Shown: positions 53,351-64,000 of the stretch, one piece after another
How positions within the stretch are numbered: the first letter of the stretch is position 1
Layout of the letters: the number at the start of each line of letters is the position of its first letter
Assembly (NCBI RefSeq): GCF_964204865.1
Contig: NC_135258.1
Coordinates: 9,229,001-9,293,000, forward strand
Source of the DNA: Styela clava
Taxonomy: Eukaryota; Chordata; Ascidiacea; Stolidobranchia; Styelidae
DNA: 64,000 nucleotides
Direction: 5' to 3'
Position numbers and translations under genes: made by a program
Notes under the pieces: model-generated
The model's database searches: none
What the model was told of the DNA's origin: nothing
The model's input: only the letters and a program-made list of their open reading frames with translations

Positions 53351-55268
53351 CGAATTATTGAAGCTTAAAAGAAATCAGGTTATTCTTACTAGTTTTGAAG
53401 ATCCATTGAAGAGTTGAACATGAACTTGAGATGCTCCAGAATAAACAGTGTTGTCAGAAAATATCACAGTATCTGAATGAAAAATGCTAATCCATTACTC
53501 ACAAATTTAAAAATACCTAATATTCAACAGCAAAGACAACTAAACAAAAATACATTAAAACTGGCTTATAAAGTAGGTTGTCTATAAAGTCATAAATTAA
53601 ATTACTGTAGGAAATAAACTTTGATGTGTTTTATGCAACTACCTACCGTAATAGTAGGTATATAACGTGTGTTAAATTTACCCAAGTAAACACAGATTGA
53701 AAAAATGGTTAGGATATATTAAGAAACGACTTCATGCCAATTTTTAATTTGTTAAAGAATTTATGATCACAGTCATTGACTTTGCTGCTATCGAATGCTT
53801 ATAATATTAATTCATAAACTTGTTTAAGATATTGGCCCAAAAGTGCCCTAAAATAAAAGGAAAAATTTAAGTTATAAACATTAACTGAAATAAAAGAAAA
53901 TCTGGCAAGATTATGTAAAGCTCAGTAAAATCTTTAAACTTGTTTAATTCCAAAAAATAATTGATAAGCATTTCCTAAGTATATCCAGTAAGTAGTTTTA
54001 AATCTATTCTAGGAGGCTATTTACTTTCTTTCATAGGAATAAGTAAATACAGTTTTAAAGTAGTATTGAATACAAAGCATAACATATGGATCATTCTGCA
54101 AAATCATTCTTGTTGTTTGTAAAAAACGCAACTAATGGGACAATAAATTTCAAGTTTACTGTACTCAATAATGGAAGATACTGCTGAAAGGCTATTAGAT
54201 TTTTTTTCAAATATCAAGTCCTTCAGGATCCAATATTTTATCCAAAATTTTGTCTTTTCTATTTTCATTGAAAGAGAAAATGTTTTACTCTGCACATTCG
54301 ACCACTATGCCACACTCATCCACTTATCTTTTCAGTAAAAATTAGCATTCGAAGGCTTTACTATAACAGTGTGAAAGTGCAATCTTGGTGCCTATATATT
54401 TAAGCATTGCTCTCTTGTTTTATACATAAACTAGGCTAGATGGAAGCCCAAATACCTACCATCTTCTGGATGAGTAGAATCCACAAAAAGGTCTATAAGG
54501 TTTTGTTGACCAACTTCTGCCATAATTATTTACAGAATGCAGTGCTCGAGCTCAACAGCTCCTTATTAAACGTTCTTCCGCACCTCAATTCTCAAAATAA
54601 TACTACAATGATAAGCAATAATAATACAGGTAAGACTGTAAAAAAGAAAACAGTGAAATCGCCATTTAACACATGCCAACAAATCAATTACTGCACTGAG
54701 ATTTAGAACCCAGGCTGATGACAAATTGATTGATCAAATGCAAACAACACCTTGCTCCTTATGCTAGCAGCAGATCAATAAAAAGGCTTTGTAAACAACA
54801 CAGTTCATTATGCGATAGAGAAAAGGATGCTGATGCACAAACAGGTCTATCAAAGAAACAATTATAAGTAAATCAGAATGTGATATTCATAACATATTAC
54901 CAGAGCAATCACTGTATTTCACGACTCTCTGAAGTCAGGCGAAACTTGAAATTCATCCCTAACTATTACCAAGAATGAAGAGATATAATTTGTTAAAATA
55001 AGCCTTGATCAGTTTCATCCAGTACATCATGATTTTTACATTATTCGAAATTGCATAGTTCATGCAAACCCATATGTTACTTACAAATTCAAAACCAAGG
55101 GGACATACAAAAATAAGCCATCTGTGTGATCATGTAAGCCTCTTCATAATATATACGACATGCATTATTCAGTGTCTTTGGTCATTTTCGGCAAAACGTT
55201 GGTTTATAGGGAAACGAATAACCGTATAGCTTACTATTAGATGATTGCTGTATATGAATAAAGTTTAC

Positions 55269-55295
55269 CTGTGGATCAGCTACACCAATTTCCAT
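55269..55295 (-). CDS. Possible first coding exon of the long PI4K2 isoform
   Basis: ATG at 55293-55295 encodes MEIGVADPQ and ends at CAG|GTAAAC in phase 0, the phase needed by the exon at 47472-47735. An in-frame TAA lies 12 codons upstream. With it the long protein would be 596 aa. It is very short and the intron would be 7.5 kb, so this is only a candidate. Confidence 0.3.
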
Positions 55296-56135
55296 ATGAT
55301 TAATAACATCAAAATTATGGTGAAAATGTTAGTTAAATGAAACACATTGGAGCTAGTGTGGAGAATTTATAATTTTGACCATCAGATTACTCGTTTCGTC
55401 AAAAAATTTCTGCATAATAAAAATAAGCTTATAAATTTTATTTTTTTTGCTGTGGGAGATTTTCTAGCGAATAAATATGTTAGGGTAGTTCAATTTAGAA
55501 CAGTACTTTGACAAGAATTAATAAGATAATAATATGAATTTGCCAGTTTTGCATTGAAAGAATGATATCTTAATCCATACAGTAGAATTTGTTCTATATC
55601 ATAATTTAGATACCACATCTTTCAAGAATGGATATGCTTATTGTTAAGCACTTGAACAGACAGCTTTTATTGAAAAATCCAAACCTGTTTTGGCTTGCCA
55701 AGATAATACCAAGCAAAGTCACAGAGTTGATAATCCTGGTATTATATTTTATTTCCAAATTCCTTTCAGTCGGGATTCAGAGTCTAAACTTTCAACTAAT
55801 CTGAATAGGACTTTCAAATGAGAGCTGAAACAAATTTTTCTGACGTGAAAGTTAGAATTCACATCATTGATATCAGGTACCAACATACCTTACAACACCC
55901 TGTTCTTTAACCAAAACAAGTCATTGACGGAATTATGACAGCATAATGAAGAACATAGTCATGCTAATGGCTCGCTAAAATTATCACCAATGAAATTTAA
56001 TGAGTGAAATAGCACTTGCATAAAAAATTGGTAATTAGCACCCTGTAGCAAATTTATACCTTGCAACAGAGTTAATACAAAGCAGGCTCATACTCAAATC
56101 ATCTCTGACCATTAACTTCCGTTTAACCAAAATAT

Positions 56136-58880
56136 TCAGTCAGTAAACGCACACAGGTATATAGAAATGAAAAGTTTCTCATTGCTTAATGCATCCTGAG
56201 ATAAGAATAGTCTCAGTGAATTCTGGCCTCCCCTCCAAATAAGATGGGTTATAAAATGATTGTATTCATCCGATGCTTGTTTCCCTGGCATCATAGGATC
56301 CATTACAAAATGATTGAGGGTGACGGTATTCACATGACACGGCCCTCTCATTCTACATTTTATTGATAATCCTGACCCTATCATACCGTGTAATGCGAAA
56401 AGCAATAGGCCCTGATTAGGAGGGATATTTTGTAAAACACAATTGAAAGTCACATGGACCAATGCTGTTTCTCGTATGTTATATACACGAGTTGAGAGAA
56501 TAGGAAGTCCAATTGTTTTTATTCCAAGGCTATGGCATTCACGATGAATACACTCATTGACATGAGCAGATACGTTCATCTCATGTTCTTTTATGAGCTC
56601 GCCCAATGTCATATGGTTAGCTCGCTCAGCCAATTCCAGAGCTGTTGTTCCATGAGGCGATTTTAATGAAGGATCTGCCCCTTCTTGTAATAAGTGTCTC
56701 ACAACAGTGTGATGTCCCATTTTTGCCGCTTTCATGAGGGCACTATCACCTGTTGTTGTTTGTAAGTTAATATAAGCACCATATGCAATAAGTATACGGC
56801 ACACAATATCATGACCTTTTTCGGCCGCAAACATGAGTGCAGTTTGTCCATTTTTCGAACGAGTATTTACTTTAGCACCATGGTGTGCTAAAATTTTAAC
56901 AATCTCGTCAAAACCTGCATCTGCAGCAACCATGAGTTGTGTCATCCAAACAGAATCAGCGTGCTCTAAATTATACATTTTCTTTATTTTTAGCACTTCA
57001 TGAACCATCTCATAATTGTTAGATCGAATATATTGACGAAATTCTGCATTGTTGACTTCTCGATCCAATCTACAAGGAGGTTCACCCATTTCATGATGTT
57101 TCTCGATGTCTTTCACCGATATTTCATCCAATTCAAAATTAACTTTGATTTTTAAAAACTCAATCATGTCAGGGGCACACTTGACTTGTTGTTCTTTTTC
57201 TGCTGAAATGAGAGATCCACTTGGTGGTTTTAAGCCGAGTTTACTATGAGCATCCTTTACAGCGGCTTCAAATGAAGTTAATTTTGGATCTATGCTTGAC
57301 GACCCCATAGTTACAGTTCTTTCCATTTCTTTGGTGAGCATTTCCAAAACAGAAGCCCCAGAGGTGGAAGGTGGAGGCGATTTTTCTGTCATAAATGATG
57401 GTTTTAGAGATGAAGAACTGGCAATTCTATCTCGAATAGGTGAAGGAGTATGGCTCTTATGCTTTTTTGTTTTCTTTTTTATTAAAAGGTCAGATACTGC
57501 ATGATCACTTTCTTGCAGTTGAGCTGAGAAGGCATCACCAAACTGATACCGATCGTTTTTACCTTGTTTACCATCTTTGCCAACTCTGCTTTTTTGATCT
57601 GATTTATCGGAATCATACGACATTTCAAGATCAGATGATATATTACCATTATTATCTTTTTTGGATATTTTTTTATCTCTACCAGACTTTACATTTTCAG
57701 ATAAGTCTTTGCTTATTTCTTTTATAACATTTTTATTTTTAGTTGCTTTATCCTTTATTTTTTTTGTTTTTTTCTCTACCTGCAGCAGCGATGCGTCATT
57801 ACCTACTTCTGTATTTTTATTTGAAATATCAGCACCTTCAAGATTTTTCTTTTTCTTTTTTACTGAAGTGTCGATGTCTTTGTCGTTCTTTTTCTCTAAA
57901 TCCAGTTTTTCAAGAACAATGTTAGGTTTAGAAATAGTATCGACAAAAGAAGGAATGTCGCCTGTTTTACCAGAAGATGTTTTCACATTCTCATTTACAG
58001 CTGCTGCCTCGGATTCTTCAAATAAATTCCTAAACGATCTATTGGTTGCACTCTTTTCCTCAGTGAGTTGAGAATTGTTACTTTTTTGTTCATCATCTTG
58101 AATTTTATTTTTTTCTTTCTTTTTTCCCTTTGTAGTTTTAATTTCTTTTTCTAAATACTGCAGAACCATATTCGGTTCCTCGTCATGATTAGAATCCTTG
58201 TCATCTTCGGATAGGTTTTTGTCGATTTGATGATCTTTTTGTTCAGAAATAATATTCTTCTGGGTTGAGTCTTGTTGTTTGCTGTCAGTTTCAGAATCAA
58301 ATTCATCATTTTCTGGTTTCTTTTTTTTCCAACGTTTTTTCGGTTTTAAAGAAAAATCTTTTACAGGTTCAGCATGTGAGATTTCACCTTCTTTTGAAGG
58401 AGGCCTTCTCTGTTTTACCTTTGAGTAGAGGTCTGAAGCAAACACATCTATTTTCCCCTCTTTCAGATTTTCCCAGAATGGATCTTTTACTTGTGGTTCT
58501 TCATCAGAGGAAGAAACAGACCGAGGCTCTTTCACTTGCTTTTTTCGCGTTTGTTTCTGCTTTTTCTTTTCCTTGTTTAATGTTTTTACTTTTTTATCTT
58601 TATTTTTCTCGCTCTTCTCAGATTCAGTTTCAGAATCTCCCGTTCCAGCAGTAAATACGTCTTCAGGCAATGTAAGTCCACTCGTCTTTTCCGATTGTCC
58701 TCGAATGTAGCTGTTCAGTAAATCTTCACAGCTGAGTAGATTTTCTCTCGGCTCCCAAGTATCTCCATCTTCGTCATAATTTTTCCACCGAACACGATAA
58801 TACGTTGTTCCACCAACAACAACATTATCAACAATCTTTTCAACTTCATAAACATCACCATCATCATTGTCATCATCCAT
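56136..58880 (-). CDS. MPHOSPH8: M-phase phosphoprotein 8-like chromodomain-ankyrin protein, 914 aa, single coding exon
   Basis: The ATG is at 58878-58880; an upstream in-frame GTG extends the frame but is not a start. Residues 10-60 form a chromodomain (DVYEVEKIV, YRVRWKNYDEDGDTWEP) with the aromatic cage for methyl-lysine as Tyr11, Trp32 and Tyr35. A long Lys/Glu/Ser-rich disordered middle follows. Ankyrin repeats span about 617-767 (GQTALMFAAEKGHDIV, GDSALMKAAKMGHHTVV). The conserved C-terminal domain has NQGLLLFALHG and GPCHVNTVTLN, matching GSGILLFIFHA and GPCSVQAVVLN in human MPP8 (860 aa). MPP8 reads H3K9me3 in the HUSH complex and silences retroelements and long intronless DNA. The whole CDS is free of introns, unlike the human gene. 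A TTTTTGTAG acceptor 15 bp before the ATG suggests a spliced 5' UTR. Confidence 0.93.
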   Translation of the reverse strand: MDDDNDDGDVYEVEKIVDNVVVGGTTYYRVRWKNYDEDGDTWEPRENLLSCEDLLNSYIRGQSEKTSGLTLPEDVFTAGTGDSETESEKSEKNKDKKVKTLNKEKKKQKQTRKKQVKEPRSVSSSDEEPQVKDPFWENLKEGKIDVFASDLYSKVKQRRPPSKEGEISHAEPVKDFSLKPKKRWKKKKPENDEFDSETDSKQQDSTQKNIISEQKDHQIDKNLSEDDKDSNHDEEPNMVLQYLEKEIKTTKGKKKEKNKIQDDEQKSNNSQLTEEKSATNRSFRNLFEESEAAAVNENVKTSSGKTGDIPSFVDTISKPNIVLEKLDLEKKNDKDIDTSVKKKKKNLEGADISNKNTEVGNDASLLQVEKKTKKIKDKATKNKNVIKEISKDLSENVKSGRDKKISKKDNNGNISSDLEMSYDSDKSDQKSRVGKDGKQGKNDRYQFGDAFSAQLQESDHAVSDLLIKKKTKKHKSHTPSPIRDRIASSSSLKPSFMTEKSPPPSTSGASVLEMLTKEMERTVTMGSSSIDPKLTSFEAAVKDAHSKLGLKPPSGSLISAEKEQQVKCAPDMIEFLKIKVNFELDEISVKDIEKHHEMGEPPCRLDREVNNAEFRQYIRSNNYEMVHEVLKIKKMYNLEHADSVWMTQLMVAADAGFDEIVKILAHHGAKVNTRSKNGQTALMFAAEKGHDIVCRILIAYGAYINLQTTTGDSALMKAAKMGHHTVVRHLLQEGADPSLKSPHGTTALELAERANHMTLGELIKEHEMNVSAHVNECIHRECHSLGIKTIGLPILSTRVYNIRETALVHVTFNCVLQNIPPNQGLLLFALHGMIGSGLSIKCRMRGPCHVNTVTLNHFVMDPMMPGKQASDEYNHFITHLIWRGGQNSLRLFLSQDALSNEKLFISIYLCAFTD

Positions 58881-60293
58881 GATCGTCACTAGTTCAAACT
58901 ACAAAAATATTAATTATAATAACATTAAAAATAGCATATGGCATAGGTCAGTTGGCGGAAAACTTTGTGTACTATGTACATTGACGGCAGCGAATGGGCC
59001 ATATTAATTTACGCCCGTGATCAATTGCCACATTGAATTTCAAATTATTGCGCACCCGAAACTCCTATTTCTGCTCTAATTACAACTGACGCCTGACGGT
59101 TGGCACGTTCAGTAAACATAAATGCTTTTGTCACAACACTACAAAACAAGTATGGCACAACATCAATTGTTATGACATACATCCAAGCACAGATAATGAT
59201 AAAGGTATTTGCAGTTTTAGTTTTAAAAGTGCAGTAAAAGTGAGGTTGTTCCTAAGTCAAAAAACGTAATATTGAGGGCCATAATTTGCCAACTACTGGC
59301 GCATGTAATTAGCAGTTTGTGATTTTTTTTGAGAATTTGCTCAATGCCGGCCCACACATACTTAAAATTCATAAAAAGACTAATCTGTCAGTCTGTAAGC
59401 AAAGTTATAAACAATCAATGAGCTTTGATATAGCTAGCTAACTCAACATAATTGAAGTTTTTAAAGTACAGACGTTGGAGGTCGCAACCAACGCAAGTAA
59501 ATGCCAGATGAAAAAGGTCGACATCAACATAACTTAGTACCGGTACCCGGTATATTTGAGAATGTTGAGATGGTATTGCACGTCCTGGCGTCCAAGGGTT
59601 AATATTTATAAGCCCGCTCAAAAGTCAGCTACTGAAACAATGTATTTGTGGTTAAACAATACACTACTGGTACCGGTCTAGCAATTCAGATCTTCGGTAA
59701 TCTATGAGCTGCGTCAAATATAAACCGCCATAGTAACAATATGCGGTTCGCCATCTCTCCGGTTCGATTTCCCTGTCTATAGCCTACCCTAGAATAAATA
59801 TTGAAACCAATAACCGGAACCACACCGGTACGCAATTAATTTGAAAAAACAGTTTCAGTACTTAGTCAGTATAACCGGTATGTTAGTCGATGGTATAACT
59901 TACCAAAATCTTGTCACCTATCGATAATAAGTGAAAACTAGCTAAGAACAAAAAAACGACACAATGGACTTTAGTCATCTGACACAAGCGTTATCCACAT
60001 CTGTTATTAAATGAACAGGAATGCAATTGCGCGAAAATTGACGTTTCATCAGTTTATTGTTTTCACTCCATTTATAGAGATGCACTCCATGGACAGTAAT
60101 TTTCCTCCGTCAAATTAAATTTTTCGCTTTTTATGCTTTGTGAATAAATCACTACAATACCGAGTTTGTCAACCACTCAGTTGTATCGAAATTGTGAACG
60201 TTGTAGTGATCTTTAAAAACACATCGGTCGTTGCTGTTCTTCTTGATATGGCCGATAATTACAGGTATTACGATGGTATCTCGTGATATCAAC
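58881..60293. other. Probable head-to-head promoter region
   Basis: This lies between the minus-strand MPHOSPH8 start and the plus-strand SNRPG start. It contains several CCGGT motifs, with TACCGGTA at 59538-59545 and related half-sites at about 59671, 59828 and 59874. No coding exon or clear repeat. Confidence 0.4.
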
Positions 60294-60393
60294 ATGATCA
60301 AGGCCCATCCACCGGAATTAAAGAAGTTTATGGATAAAAGATTGGATTTAAAGTTTGTGTTTGGCAGTCGTCGGGTGCGGTCGCATTTTTGAA
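60294..60393 (+). pseudogene. SNRPG: Small nuclear ribonucleoprotein G (Sm-G) 5' fragment
   Basis: ATG at 60294-60296 reads MIKAHPPELKKFMDKRLDLK, nearly identical to the Sm-G N-terminus (KAHPPELKKFMDK is exact). Sm-G belongs to the heptameric ring on spliceosomal snRNAs. After this the frame goes FVFGSRRVRSHF and stops at 60391-60393. G, R and V align loosely with the expected NGGRHVQG, but the rest of the Sm fold is absent. Either coding sequence ends at a poor donor (TTT|GTGTTT at 60357) and later exons lie beyond view, or this is a decayed retrocopy fragment. I could not find the next exon in the window, so I lean to pseudogene. Confidence 0.6.
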
Positions 60394-61123
60394 TGGCGCA
60401 GAAAGATTAGATTGACAACAATGAACCAGCACTTAAGGAATATCAACAAGTAAAGGCCGAAATATGAAATTACATGGCAGCATAAAGGCAACATACGGAC
60501 ATCATAACAGAATCGAAAGATGAATACAACAGGGATTGATTCAGATATTTTATTTTGTGACAAAGAGTATGATATACTGCTATTTCTAGAAATTCCGCTT
60601 GAATACTGAGTATTCAACTATATATGTGTAAATAGTTTGCAGTGTAACTTACAGTGTAACATTTTTAAACATTCATTTAGTGGCATATTTTTGATTTGTT
60701 CTCTCTGTGTGTATACCGGTACTGTTTTAACAATGTTGGCCACGTCAATGTATCAATTAGGCTACAGACCTGCTCACGTGTGATTAGTGTTTTTCCTAAT
60801 AATTGCTTTTATGAGTGTCCGCACACCGAATTTGCCGCCATGGTTTTGCGTTTGTTTGTATATTAAACCACTTATCACCTTTTCCGCAATGCCCAATCTA
60901 GCAATCAGTGTAGTTTTTCATGGCTTGGTTTTTCTTAAAGCTTTCATGAGTATGACTATCGTCGCAAATTTATTACATTCCACTCCCCACATTATCTTTG
61001 CATGAGGTTGTAGGTATTGGTCATTATCAACGTAATTGTTGAAAGAGAGTACAACAGCCCGAAAGTTTATTACTATCGTGTATTTTGTTTTTTAAGTTTG
61101 GCCCAAGCCCCATTTAATTGGGC

Positions 61124-61277
61124 TTGTGTTTTTGTGTGCGTGCTGGTGGGCAGGCACATGAGATACTTCATGTTTTAAACTTTTTTGTAGGTTTTGCTTG
61201 CCCTCCAGAATTCTCCATTTTAAATTTAGGTTTGTTATGGAGTTTTCGAAATAAACTATCTATCTATCTATCTATCT
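61124..61277 (+). repeat. Repeat family A, related copy 3, with (TATC)n tail
   Basis: It shares the GTGTGCGTG start, TTTTGCTTGCCCTCCAGAATT and GTTATGGAGTTTTCGAAATA with copies 1 and 2, then ends in AAAC and a TATC run. Confidence 0.5.
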
Positions 61278-61794
61278 AATTACAGGTATATCTGGCAAAA
61301 TTGGACAACTTCAATAACTAAACACTTTGCATTTTCATAGATATTCGGAACGATTTCTTTTTATCCGAATTACAATCAACAGATTTAAAAAAATATAAAT
61401 ATTTAAAAATCCGTTCTGATGATAACTCTTGGCCGCCATAAGCCCTGTTATCAGTATACAGTTACTATAGTAATCAAATTTTGAACGCTGATATGGATAG
61501 GGTCGCAATATAAACAAATGACAATAAAAGATTGTTTCATGATGATCGACAAGTGGAATGTACAATGTTTTCTAAAACACAGTGCTCGCCTGGAAATTTT
61601 CATAACATATAATAGTAGAGAATTACGGGTTTTTCAAATATACAAAATATTAATATCGATATCCATTAACTTATAAATAACACGTTTTTATTTAAGATAA
61701 AACTGTTAAACATAGATTATATATCAAAAAATGACCATATCATCACCTTCTGGAATGATGGACAGGAAATTGATAATTTGAAACGTGTAGGTGA

Positions 61795-61950
61795 GATTTT
61801 ATTCTATCGTCGACTGGGTCAAAAAAATAATAATCTGCGCTATCGACTAGGTCTTATTTTAAGACGAGGGCTTATGTTTTAAAATCATTTTTAAAATTCA
61901 GGCTAGGTCTTAGCTTTAGACTAGATCTTATTTTCGGGGAAACACGGAAC
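61795..61950. repeat. CTAGGTCTTATTTTCGGGGAAACACGG-type repeat
   Basis: The motif (A/G)CTAG(G/A)TCTTA occurs three times within about 100 bp and the last is followed by TTTTCGGGGAAACACGG. The arrangement looks like a MITE end with inner tandem motifs. Confidence 0.4.
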
Positions 61951-62590
61951 ATTGAACAAATTGACCCTGGAAAAAAATGTTAGTCATAATGATTTGTCTT
62001 TTTCTACAGAAGGCTAATGTTGAAGGTTTATTACCAAGACCCGGGGTGTCGCAAAATTAGAATATATACGTGGAAGACAATGCCACGTAAATTGGTATAA
62101 ATAGACACTTATTTAGACATGGGTAGTAAAATTCTTGCAAAATATTTGACATATGCATGTAACATTTCTGACAAACATACAACTAAGTGTTTAACTTCGC
62201 GTCAACTCTTTTGTCTTGATGACTTGTGCTATTCAAAATCTATATATTCGACCTTAGTAATAAAAAGGAAATGAGAAATATGAGGTAATGACTTTTTCAC
62301 CCCGAACAATTCCTGTTGTTGGATGTATATACCTGATCGACTTCCGTAAAGGCACATGCACTACGTTTTTGCAATGGGTGTTTTATATCGCATTTGCGGA
62401 AAATTACCAGGCAAAAAGTATTGAAAAATGTCAAATATTTTCAGTTTACGCGCACCTACCATCGGTGCGTAGAGTTTAGGGGAGAAGTACAAGTCACCGT
62501 TTCACAATATGTACTTTATTCAAAATTCTATTCTTATGTAAGTTAGAAACGTAAAATTTTTCTTTGTTACTGTTAATGTATTTGTTAGGG

Positions 62591-63150
62591 CCTGGTGATA
62601 TAGACACATGAAAATGCAATACCGACGACCCATTTTTTATTATATTCATAATGGTGGGGAGTCTCAACGTATTATAGGTATAATAATATTTCATATATAT
62701 ATTGGATTTTTCACAAGAGATTGGTGTCCCGGGAAAAGGAAAAGCACAGCACTTTCATAAGATATTTTGTCATAATGTGTTTCAAGTGGTAGAGAGTCAA
62801 AGAGAAGAGAAACATTCATACCCATTTCATTATACCAGTCCCTCGGCAAGGCTGGTGGTGCTGCGTTTACGACCGTTGCCTTGGATGATATGGAAATCTG
62901 TAGCCTACTTCAATGAAATTATTTTTTAACGTTATAAAAAATATATATATATATATAAAATATAGCTTTTATTCAGTTTTTCCACGTGTAAACTATCATT
63001 GTAAGCTATTTATAACAGCAATGCAAAGCTTTGAACTGAAACTATTAATATCCGACGATATAGGCACGTGAAAATAAAAACAATATCGTCCCTGTTATCC
63101 ATTCAAATTGATGGTGGGTCTCAACATACTAAAGGTATATACTATAAATT
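62591..63150. repeat. Diverged direct repeat pair, 62591-62690 and 63052-63150
   Basis: The blocks GATATAG(A/G)CAC(A/G)TGAAAAT, ATGGTGGG(G)(A)GTCTCAAC(G/A)TA and AGGTATA recur in the same order and spacing in both halves, about 460 bp apart. Confidence 0.5.
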
Positions 63151-63237
63151 GTACTGAATATGCAGTCAGAGTTAGAATATTTGAACCATTCTCAGTGCGC
63201 ACCCAAATAATGGTCACGTGCCACTTGTTATGTATTT

Positions 63238-64000
63238 TTAATCAAATCGTGATAAAAAAAAAGAGGTGCACAATTTTATTTTAATGACGTCATTGTACAC
63301 TAAAAACGAATTCCACGGGAATAAATAAAAGTAATAGACTTCTAGCGAAAAATAAATCTCTAACCACTGAGAATGTGGAAGCAATTGGTCTAAGTCTAAT
63401 AGCGATTTTTTCACAACAAGAAGAAGAAAAGAAATACTAACTTGATGATCAACTCCGTGTCCAACAACAGAATAACAAAACGATCCATATATGTCGTGTC
63501 CAATAATTAGAGCCACATCTAACAAATTTGCATACGGATCTTCTTCGCAAAATATCCGAATGTTTTACCGCTTACTATAAATGAATGAAAAATTTTTTGT
63601 TCGTAGGATTTGAAACACACGACGAAGAACAGGTTCTAAAGGTTACCAATTACCATTAATTAAAAATATAAATAATAATATTACGAAATTCCGGTAGTTA
63701 TACTGAAAATCCCTTTCAAACCGTTGACCGTTTTGTAATGTGTATATAGCGTTTATGACAGCATAGTTTCCGTGAATGATTTTGCAAATTTGATTTTTTA
63801 ATGAGCTCAATTTATTTAGAATTTAAAACATTTACAAACGAAAAACATCTTTGGTTATTTTTTATACGATCACTCTATCATTGTTTTAGGGAATTTAAAA
63901 TTGTAATGTTGCCATATATAAAGTATGTGTCACTACTTCCTTGAATAAATACTACAATTGCTGGGGATGATTCCTGTGGTAAAAACAATGGAACTTATGG
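63238..64000. other. Window end; possible exon of an unknown minus-strand gene
   Basis: 63442-63546 on the minus strand is open, reading EEDPYANLLDVALIIG and YGSFCYSVVGHGVDHQ, and ends at a GTTAGT donor. The family was not recognised and the acceptor is uncertain. The rest is AT-rich with no feature I can support. Confidence 0.25.

Larger units (their letters stand above)
47736..56135. other. Between the PI4K2 5' exons and MPHOSPH8
   Basis: This is probably a PI4K2 intron plus its promoter side. It holds one clear MITE (48433-48756), a hAT-like end near 49565-49613 (CAGTTTGGTAACCACTGCCCT), a hAT-like element at about 53045-53350, and the candidate minus-strand exons 50666-50864, 53390-53472 and 55269-55295. 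Nothing else is supported. Confidence 0.4.
60394..63237. other. Intergenic, repeats only
   Basis: This holds repeat family A copy 3 (61124-61277), a CTAGGTCTTATTTTCGGGG-type repeat near 61840-61950, a diverged direct repeat (62591-62690 with 63052-63150) and an (AT)n run at 62940-62957. No host exon was recognised. Confidence 0.45.

Noticed and set aside
50666..56135. Extra C-terminal exons for MPHOSPH8
   Set aside because: The single ORF already reaches the conserved C-terminus (matching the LFIRLTEAP region of human MPP8), so no further exon is needed.
57661..58654. Several plus-strand ORFs over MPHOSPH8
   Set aside because: They are antisense shadows of the Lys/Glu-rich coding region, giving Phe/Leu/Ser-rich nonsense.
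58881..58889. MPHOSPH8 start three codons upstream
   Set aside because: The codon at 58887-58889 is GTG; the first ATG is at 58878-58880.

Overview
This window is eukaryotic nuclear DNA. It is AT-rich, its genes are split by GT-AG introns, and it is full of transposon debris. The proteins are closest to chordate and vertebrate families: a GINS4/SLD5 of vertebrate length, a type II PI 4-kinase, an SDR16C-type dehydrogenase and an MPHOSPH8-like chromodomain-ankyrin protein. Introns are short to moderate and genes are fairly dense. I infer an invertebrate deuterostome, perhaps a tunicate, but no diagnostic marker settles this.

Layout: 1-2079 (-) is the 5' part of a non-LTR retrotransposon, with ORF1 and a PHD-finger/endonuclease ORF2 running off the window. 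4494-9744 (+) is a seven-exon short-chain dehydrogenase whose intron 5 holds a hAT MITE with a perfect 8-bp target duplication. 11188-14159 (-) is a complete five-exon GINS4, with a piggyBac-type MITE in intron 2. 15130-16550 (-) is a broken LINE 3' end with RNase H. 16550-30438 has no recognisable host gene. It holds several hAT copies, a 925-bp foldback element with tRNA-like arms, small terminal-inverted-repeat elements, direct repeats, a short array of exon-like repeats and pieces of hAT transposase.

30439-47735 (-) is PI4K2, in at least ten coding exons with two alternative N-termini; a further first exon may lie at 55269-55295. Its introns hold many hAT-type MITEs, a foldback element and tRNA-derived SINEs. 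56136-58880 (-) is an MPHOSPH8-like protein encoded without any intron in the coding sequence. 60294 onward (+) is the start of an SNRPG (Sm-G) sequence that soon breaks down. The rest, to 64000, is repeats plus one possible exon of an unknown minus-strand gene.

The genes are unrelated housekeeping loci: lipid/retinoid redox, replicative helicase, PI4P synthesis and heterochromatin silencing. They do not form one system. The most interesting features are the single-exon MPHOSPH8 (the HUSH subunit that reads H3K9me3) in a repeat-rich genome, the alternative PI4K2 N-termini, the long tRNA-like inverted-repeat element, and the enrichment of the palindrome TACCGGTA. All exon joins were made by eye from splice signals, reading phase and remembered family sequences; none was checked by search or transcript.
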